A stretch of DNA of 55,000 bases from Steinernema hermaphroditum (Eukaryota; Nematoda; Chromadorea; Rhabditida; Steinernematidae), in the NCBI GenBank assembly GCA_030435675.1, contig JAUCMV010000018.1, positions 1-55,000 of the forward strand. The letters are read 5' to 3'. A program made the position numbers and the translations under genes. Of this stretch, positions 48,945 through 55,000 are shown piece by piece; positions within the stretch are counted from its first letter, which is position 1, and each line of letters opens with the position of its first letter. The notes under the pieces are model-generated. The model was not told where the DNA came from. It searched no databases and worked only from the letters and a program-made list of their open reading frames with translations.

Positions 48945-50395
48945 CGCGTTCGATCAGGCTCGTGCAGTTCTACAAGATCCAATCATAAAAATGCTATGGT
49001 ACTTTGGAGCAGGAGGGTCAGATGCAGAGCTCTTTGTATGAACAAGGGCCCTATCTGTCTCGAATTGAAAGTTTTGCAGGAAACTAAGATAGTCCACAGT
49101 AAATCCAACGAGAGTAGGCGCGTTCGATCAGGCTCGTGCAGTTCTACAAGATCCAATCATAAAAATGCTATGGTACTTTGGAGCAGGAGGGTCAGATGCA
49201 GAGCTCTTGGTGTGAGCAAGGGCCCTAGCTGTCTCGAATTGAAAGTTTTGCAGGAAACTAAGATAGTCCACAGTAATTCCAACGAGATTAGGCGCGTTCG
49301 ATCAGGCTCGTGCAGTTCTACAAGATCCAATCATAAAAATGCTATGGTACTTTGGAGCAGGAGGGTCAGATGCAGAACTCTTTGTATGAACAAGGGCCCT
49401 ATCTGTCTCGAATTGAAAGTTTTGCAGGAAACTAAGATAGTCCACAGTAAATCCAACGAGAGTAGGCGCGTTCGATCAGGCTCGTGCAGTTCTACAAGAT
49501 CCAATCATAAAAATGCTATGGTACTTTGGAGCAGGAGGGTCAGATGCAGAGCTCTTGGTGTGAGCAAGGGCCCTAGCTGTCTCGAATTGAAAGTTTTGCA
49601 GGAAACTAAGATAGTCCACAGTAAATCCAACGAGAGTAGGCGCGTTCGATCAGGCTCGTGCAGTTCTACAAGATCCAATCATAAAAATGCTATGGTACTT
49701 TGGAGCAGGAGGGTCAGATGCAGAGCTCTTTGTATGAACAAGGGCCCTATCTGTCTCGAATTGAAAGTTTTGCAGGAAACTAAGATAGTCCACAGTAAAT
49801 CCAACGAGAGTAGGCGCGTTCGATCAGGCTCGTGCAGTTCTACAAGATCCAATCATAAAAATGCTATGGTACTTTGGAGCAGGAGGGTCAGATGCAGAGC
49901 TCTTTGTATGAACAAGGGCCCTATCTGTCTCGAATTGAAAGTTTTGCAGGAAACTAAGATAGTCCACAGTAAATCCAACGAGAGTAGGCGCGTTCGATCA
50001 GGCTCGTGCAGTTCTACAAGATCCAATCATAAAAATGCTATGGTACTTTGGAGCAGGAGGGTCAGATGCAGAACTCTTTGTATGAACAAGGGCCCTATCT
50101 GTCTCGAATTGAAAGTTTTGCAGGAAACTAAGATAGTCCACAGTAAATCCAACGAGAGTAGGCGCGTTCGATCAGGCTCGTGCAGTTCTACAAGATCCAA
50201 TCATAAAAATGCTATGGTACTTTGGAGCAGGAGGGTCAGATGCAGAGCTCTTTGTATGAACAAGGGCCCTAGCTGTCTCGAATTGAAAGTTTTGCAGGAA
50301 ACTAAGATAGTCCACAGTAAATCCAACGAGAGTAGGCGCGTTCGATCAGGCTCGTGCAGTTCTACAAGATCCAATCATAAAAATGCTATGGTACT

Positions 50396-52546
50396 TTGGA
50401 GCAGGAGGGTCAGATGCAGAGCTCTTGGTGTGAGCAAGGGCCCAGCTGTCTCGAATTGAAAGTTTTGCAGGAAACTAAGATAGTCCACAGTAAATCCAAC
50501 GAGAGTAGGCGCGTTCGATCAGGCTCGTGCAGTTCTACAAGATCCAATCATAAAAATGCTATGGTACTTTGGAGCAGGAGGGTCAGATGCAGAGCTCTTT
50601 GTATGAACAAGGGCCCTAGCTGTCTCGAATTGAAAGTTTTGCAGGAAACTAAGATAGTCCACAGTAAATCCAACGAGAGTAGGCGCGTTCGATCAGGCTC
50701 GTGCAGTTCTACAAGATCCAATCATAAAAATGCTATGGTACTTTGGAGCAGGAGGGTCAGATGCAGAGCTCTTTGTATGAACAAGGGCCCTATCTGTCTC
50801 GAATTGAAAGTTTTGCAGGAAACTAAGATAGTCCACAGTAAATCCAACGAGAGTAGGCGCGTTCGATCAGGCTCGTGCAGTTCTACAAGATCCAATCATA
50901 AAAATGCTATGGTACTTTGGAGCAGGAGGGTCAGATGCAGAGCTCTTTGTATGAACAAGGGCCCTATCTGTCTCGAATTGAAAGTTTTGCAGGAAACTAA
51001 GATAGTCCACAGTAAATCCAACGAGAGTAGGCGCGTTCGATCAGGCTCGTGCAGTTCTACAAGATCCAATCATAAAAATGCTATGGTACTTTGGAGCAGG
51101 AGGGTCAGATGCAGAGCTCTTTGTATGAACAAGGGCCCTATCTGTCTCGAATTGAAAGTTTTGCAGGAAACTAAGATAGTCCACAGTAAATCCAACGAGA
51201 GTAGGCGCGTTCGATCAGGCTCGTGCAGTTCTACAAGATCCAATCATAAAAATGCTATGGTACTTTGGAGCAGGAGGGTCAGATGCAGAGCTCTTTGTAT
51301 GAACAAGGGCCCTATCTGTCTCGAATTGAAAGTTTTGCAGGAAACTAAGATAGTCCACAGTAAATCCAACGAGAGTAGGCGCGTTCGATCAGGCTCGTGC
51401 AGTTCTACAAGATCCAATCATAAAAATGCTATGGTACTTTGGAGCAGGAGGGTCAGATGCAGAGCTCTTGGTGTGAGCAAGGGCCCTAGCTGTCTCGAAT
51501 TGAAAGTTTTGCAGGAAACTAAGATAGTCCACAGTAAATCCAACGAGAGTAGGCGCGTTCGATCAGGCTCGTGCAGTTCTACAAGATCCAATCATAAAAA
51601 TGCTATGGTACTTTGGAGCAGGAGGGTCAGATGCAGAGCTCTTTGTATGAACAAGGGCCCTATCTGTCTCGAATTGAAAGTTTTGCAGGAAACTAAGATA
51701 GTCCACAGTAATTCCAACGAGAGTAGGCGCGTTCGATCAGGCTCGTGCAGTTCTACAAGATCGAATCATAAAAATGCTATGGTACTTTGGAGCAGGAGGG
51801 TCAGATGCAGAACTCTTTGTATGAACAAGGGCCCTATCTGTCTCGAATTGAAAGTTTTGCAGGAAACTAAGATAGTCCACAGTAAATCCAACGAGAGTAG
51901 GCGCGTTCGATCAGGCTCGTGCAGTTCTACAAGATCCAATCATAAAAATGCTATGGTACTTTGGAGCAGGAGGGTCAGATGCAGAGCTCTTGGTGTGAGC
52001 AAGGGCCCTAGCTGTCTCGAATTGAAAGTTTTGCAGGAAACTAAGATAGTCCACAGTAATTCCAACGAGAGTAGGCGCGTTCGATCAGGCTCGTGCAGTT
52101 CTACAAGATCCAATCATAAAAATGCTATGGTACTTTGGAGCAGGAGGGTCAGATGCAGAGCTCTTTGTATGAACAAGGGCCCTAGCTGTCTCGAATTGAA
52201 AGTTTTGCAGGAAACTAAGATAGTCCACAGTAAATCCAACGAGAGTAGGCGCGTTCGATCAGGCTCGTGCAGTTCTACAAGATCCAATCATAAAAATGCT
52301 ATGGTACTTTGGAGCAGGAGGGTCAGATGCAGAACTCTTTGTATGAACAAGGGCCCTATCTGTCTCGAATTGAAAGTTTTGCAGGAAACTAAGATAGTCC
52401 ACAGTAAATCCAACGAGAGTAGGCGCGTTCGATCAGGCTCGTGCAGTTCTACAAGATCCAATCATAAAAATGCTATGGTACTTTGGAGCAGGAGGGTCAG
52501 ATGCAGAGCTCTTGGTGTGAGCAAGGGCCCTGCTGTCTCGAGTTGA
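50396..52546 (+). other. Longest periodic open frame (716 codons), not a gene
   Basis: Twelve 174-bp units in a row keep one stop-free frame open (58 codons per unit). The frame starts and ends where 173-bp units shift phase. The differences between units mostly change the residue (for example T/A, C/G, M/V, N/S and I/S at the A/B positions), and frame-shifting deletions are common, so there is no sign of protein-level selection. No domain, signal peptide or initiation context is evident. All other open frames in the window, on both strands, have the same explanation. Confidence 0.9.
50684..51379 (+). repeat. Four consecutive apparently identical 174-bp units
   Basis: Four copies in a row carry GAGCTCTTTGTATGAACAAG, then GGCCCTATCTG, with common first window and tail. 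I see no difference between them. They sit in a stretch (48,996-52,546) where almost all units are 174 bp, unlike the mixed lengths elsewhere. Confidence 0.85.
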
Positions 52547-54854
52547 AAGTTTTGCAGGAAACTAAGATAGTCCACAGTAATCCCAACGGGAATAGGCGCG
52601 TTCGATCAGGCTCGTGCAGTTCTACAAGATCCAATCATAAAAATGCTATGGTACTTTGGAGCAGGAGGGTCAGATGCAGAACTCTTTGTATGAACAAGGG
52701 CCCTATCTGTCTCGAATTGAAAGTTTTGCAGGAAACTAAGATAGTCCACAGTAAATCCAACGAGAGTAGGCGCGTTCGATCAGGCTCGTGCAGTTCTACA
52801 AGATCCAATCATAAAAATGCTATGGTACTTTGGAGCAGGAGGGTCAGATGCAGAGCTCTTGGTGTGAACAAGGGCCCTAGCTGTCTCGAATTGAAAGTTT
52901 TGCAGGAAACTAAGATAGTCCACAGTAAATCCAACGAGAGTAGGCGCGTTCGATCAGGCTCGTGCAGTTCTACAAGATCCATTCATAAAAATGCTATGGT
53001 ACTTTGGAGCAGGAGGGTCAGATGCAGAGCTCTTGGTGTGAGCAAGGGCCCTAGCTGTCTCGAATTGAAAGTTTTGCAGGAAACTAAGATAGTCCACAGT
53101 AAATCCCAACGAGAGTAGGCGCGTTCGATCAGGCTCGTGCAGTTCTACAAGATCCAATCATAAAAATGCTATGGTACTTTGGAGCAGGAGGGTCAGATGC
53201 AGAGCTCTTGGTGTGAGCAAGGGCCCTAGCTGTCTCGAATTGAAAGTTTTGCAGGAAACTAAGATAGTCCACAGTAAATCCAACGAGAGTAGGCGCGTTC
53301 GATCAGGCTCGTGCAGTTCTACAAGATCCAGTCATAAAAATGCTATGGTACTTTGGAGCAGGAGGGTCAGATGCAGAGCTCTTGGTGTGAGCAAGGGCCC
53401 TGCTGTCTCGAGTTGAAAGTTTTGCAGGAAACTAAGATAGTCCACAGTAATCCCAACGAGAATAGGCGCGTTCGATCAGGCTCGTGCAGTTCTACAAGAT
53501 AGAATCATAAAAATGCTATGGTACTTTGGAGCAGGAGGGTCAGATGCAGAACTCTTTGTATGAACAAGGGCCCTATCTGTCTCGAATTGAAAGTTTTGCA
53601 GGAAACTAAGATAGTCCACAGTAAATCCAACGAGAGTAGGCGCGTTCGATCAGGCTCGTGCAGTTCTACAAGATCCAATCATAAAAATGCTATGGTACTT
53701 TGGAGCAGGAGGGTCAGATGCAGAGCTCTTGGTGTGAGCAAGGGCCCTAGCTGTCTCGAATTGAAAGTTTTGCAGGAAACTAAGATAGTCCACAGTAAAT
53801 CCAACGAGAGTAGGCGCGTTCGATCAGGCTCGTGCAGTTCTACAAGATCCATTAATAAAAATGCTATGGTACTTTGGAGCAGGAGGGTCAGATGCAGAGC
53901 TCTTGGTGTGAGCAAGGGCCCTGCTGTCTCGAATTGAAAGTTTTGCAGGAAACTAAGATAGTCCACAGTAAATCCAACGAGAGTAGGCGCGTTCGATCAG
54001 GCTCGTGCAGTTCTACAAGATCCATTAATAAAAATGCTATGGTACTTTGGAGCAGGAGGGTCAGATGCAGAGCTCTTGGTGTGAGCAAGGGCCCTGCTGT
54101 CTCGAATTGAAAGTTTTGCAGGAAACTAAGATAGTCCACAGTAATTCCAACGTGAATAGGCGCGTTCGATCAGGCTCGTGCAGTTCTACAAGATCCAATC
54201 ATAAAAATGCTATGGTACTTTGGAGCAGGAGGGTCAGATGCAGAGCTCTTTGTATGAACAAGGGCCCTATCTGTCTCGAATTGAAAGTTTTGCAGGAAAC
54301 TAAGATAGTCCACAGTAAATCCAACGAGAGTAGGCGCGTTCGATCAGGCTCGTGCAGTTCTACAAGATCCAATCATAAAAATGCTATGGTACTTTGGAGC
54401 AGGAGGGTCAGATGCAGAGCTCTTTGTATGAACAAGGGCCCTATCTGTCTCGAATTGAAAGTTTTGCAGGAAACTAAGATAGTCCACAGTAAATCCAACG
54501 AGAGTAGGCGCGTTCGATCAGGCTCGTGCAGTTCTACAAGATAGAATCATAAAAATGCTATGGTACTTTGGAGCAGGAGGGTCAGATGCAGAGCTCTTGG
54601 TGTGAGCAAGGGCCCTGCTGTCTCGAATTGAAAGTTTTGCAGGAAACTAAGATAGTCCACAGTAAATCCAACGAGAGTAGGCGCGTTCGATCAGGCTCGT
54701 GCAGTTCTACAAGATCCATTAATAAAAATGCTATGGTACTTTGGAGCAGGAGGGTCAGATGCAGAGCTCTTGGTGTGAGCAAGGGTCCTGCTGTCTCGAA
54801 TTGAAAGTTTTGCAGGAAACTAAGATAGTCCACAGTATATCCAACGAGAGTAGG

Positions 54855-55000
54855 CGCGTTCGATCAGGCTCGTGCAGTTCTACAAGATACAATCATAAAA
54901 ATGCTATGGTACTTTGGAGCAGGAGGGTCAGATGCAGAGCTCTTGGTGTGAGCAAGGGCCCTGCTGTCTCGAATTGAAAGTTTTGCAGGAAACTAAGATA
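54855..55000 (+). repeat. Truncated last unit at the window edge
   Basis: The first 146 bases of a short type B unit with AGATACAATCAT in its first window. It is cut by the window end, so the array continues to the right. Confidence 0.95.

Larger units (their letters stand above)
43250..49340 (+). repeat. Type B dominated domain
   Basis: Of roughly 35 units here, only two (near 46,593 and 46,941) carry the AACTCT form; all others have GAGCTC. By contrast the stretch 32-37 kb is mostly AACTCT. Subfamily composition therefore changes along the array, as expected if exchange is mostly between near neighbours. Confidence 0.8.
1..55000. repeat. 173/174-bp tandem satellite array filling the window
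   Basis: The same unit repeats head to tail from the first base to the last, and both edges lie inside the array, so its true length is unknown. Unit starts (CGCGTTCGAT) occur at 1, 175, 349 and 522, giving 174, 174 and 173 bp, and continue to 54,855. This implies about 316 full copies. Copies differ from each other at only a few positions, mostly in three short windows of the unit. No inverted copy, transposon insertion or spacer was found. Satellites with units of about 150-180 bp are the usual DNA of eukaryotic centromeres and pericentromeres. Assigning this one to a functional centromere is inference, because no CENP-A data are available. I do not recognise the family or the species. Confidence 0.98.

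Noticed and set aside
50396..52546. Long open reading frame of 716 codons, and many shorter ones on both strands, resembling a repetitive protein gene.
   Set aside because: Unit length 174 is a multiple of three and one frame has no stop, so any run of 174-bp units is open. Frames begin and end only where 173- or 175-bp units change phase. Frame-shifting deletions are frequent and most differences change the residue, so there is no sign of coding constraint.
1..55000. CRISPR array.
   Set aside because: There are no unique spacers. The whole unit is repeated and its variable windows are short, with only a handful of recurring forms. Unit length and array size are far outside CRISPR norms.
1..55000. 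Telomere-proximal array or rDNA spacer repeats.
   Set aside because: No TTAGGG or TTTAGGG tracts and no ribosomal RNA sequence are present in the window.
1..55000. tRNA-like or promoter elements within the unit.
   Set aside because: No cloverleaf, A/B box pair or clear TATA element was seen. A-rich ATAAAAATG is a single short tract per unit and not evidence of a promoter.
1..55000. The array as an assembly collapse or artificial tandem.
   Set aside because: Units carry many linked variants with local clustering, which a collapsed or looped assembly would not create. Individual one-base changes in G runs could still be read errors, and exact copy number cannot be confirmed from sequence alone.

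Overview
The whole 55,000-base window is one uninterrupted head-to-tail satellite DNA array. No gene, RNA gene, mobile element or unique sequence is visible. The repeat unit is 174 bp, with a very common 173-bp form. Counting from the first CGCGTTCGAT at base 1 to the last at 54,855 gives 54,854 bases. That fits about 316 full copies (316 x 174 minus 130 net single-base deletions) plus a partial copy at the right edge. All copies lie in one orientation, and the largest departure from the unit that I found is about three bases.

The organism is a eukaryote, because an array this long and uniform with a nucleosome-sized unit is typical of centromeric or pericentromeric heterochromatin. I cannot name the species or repeat family. 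The consensus unit is about 44% GC with six CpG sites (observed/expected about 0.71), and those CpGs are almost unchanged between copies. I see no telomere repeat, no convincing CENP-B box and no transposon.

Inside the unit (m1-m174, m1 = first C of CGCGTTCGAT) differences fall almost entirely in three short windows: m34-41, m85-113 and m157-171. Three nearly invariant blocks separate them. The middle window defines two main subfamilies. Type A reads AACTCTTTGTATGAACAAGG and type B reads GAGCTCTTGGTGTGAGCAAG. Each has a one-base-shorter form, made by different deletions a few bases apart.

Layout. At 0.9-2.3 kb there is a relict two-unit alternation marked by AGACAGAATCAT. At 4-6.3 kb there are hybrid length variants and a rare shared haplotype. 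At 16.8-20.8 kb there is a locally confined A/B recombinant type. At 25.9-31.6 kb a rare marker returns every 4, 5 or 9 units, the best higher-order periodicity in the window. At 32.6-33.5 kb there are five short type-A copies in a row. At 43.3-49.3 kb type B dominates, with five short type-B copies in a row at 43.9-44.8 kb. At 48.9-52.5 kb nearly all copies are 174 bp, including four apparently identical copies. Because 174 is divisible by three and one frame lacks stops, the array produces many long open frames, up to 716 codons. These are periodicity artefacts and are not annotated as genes.
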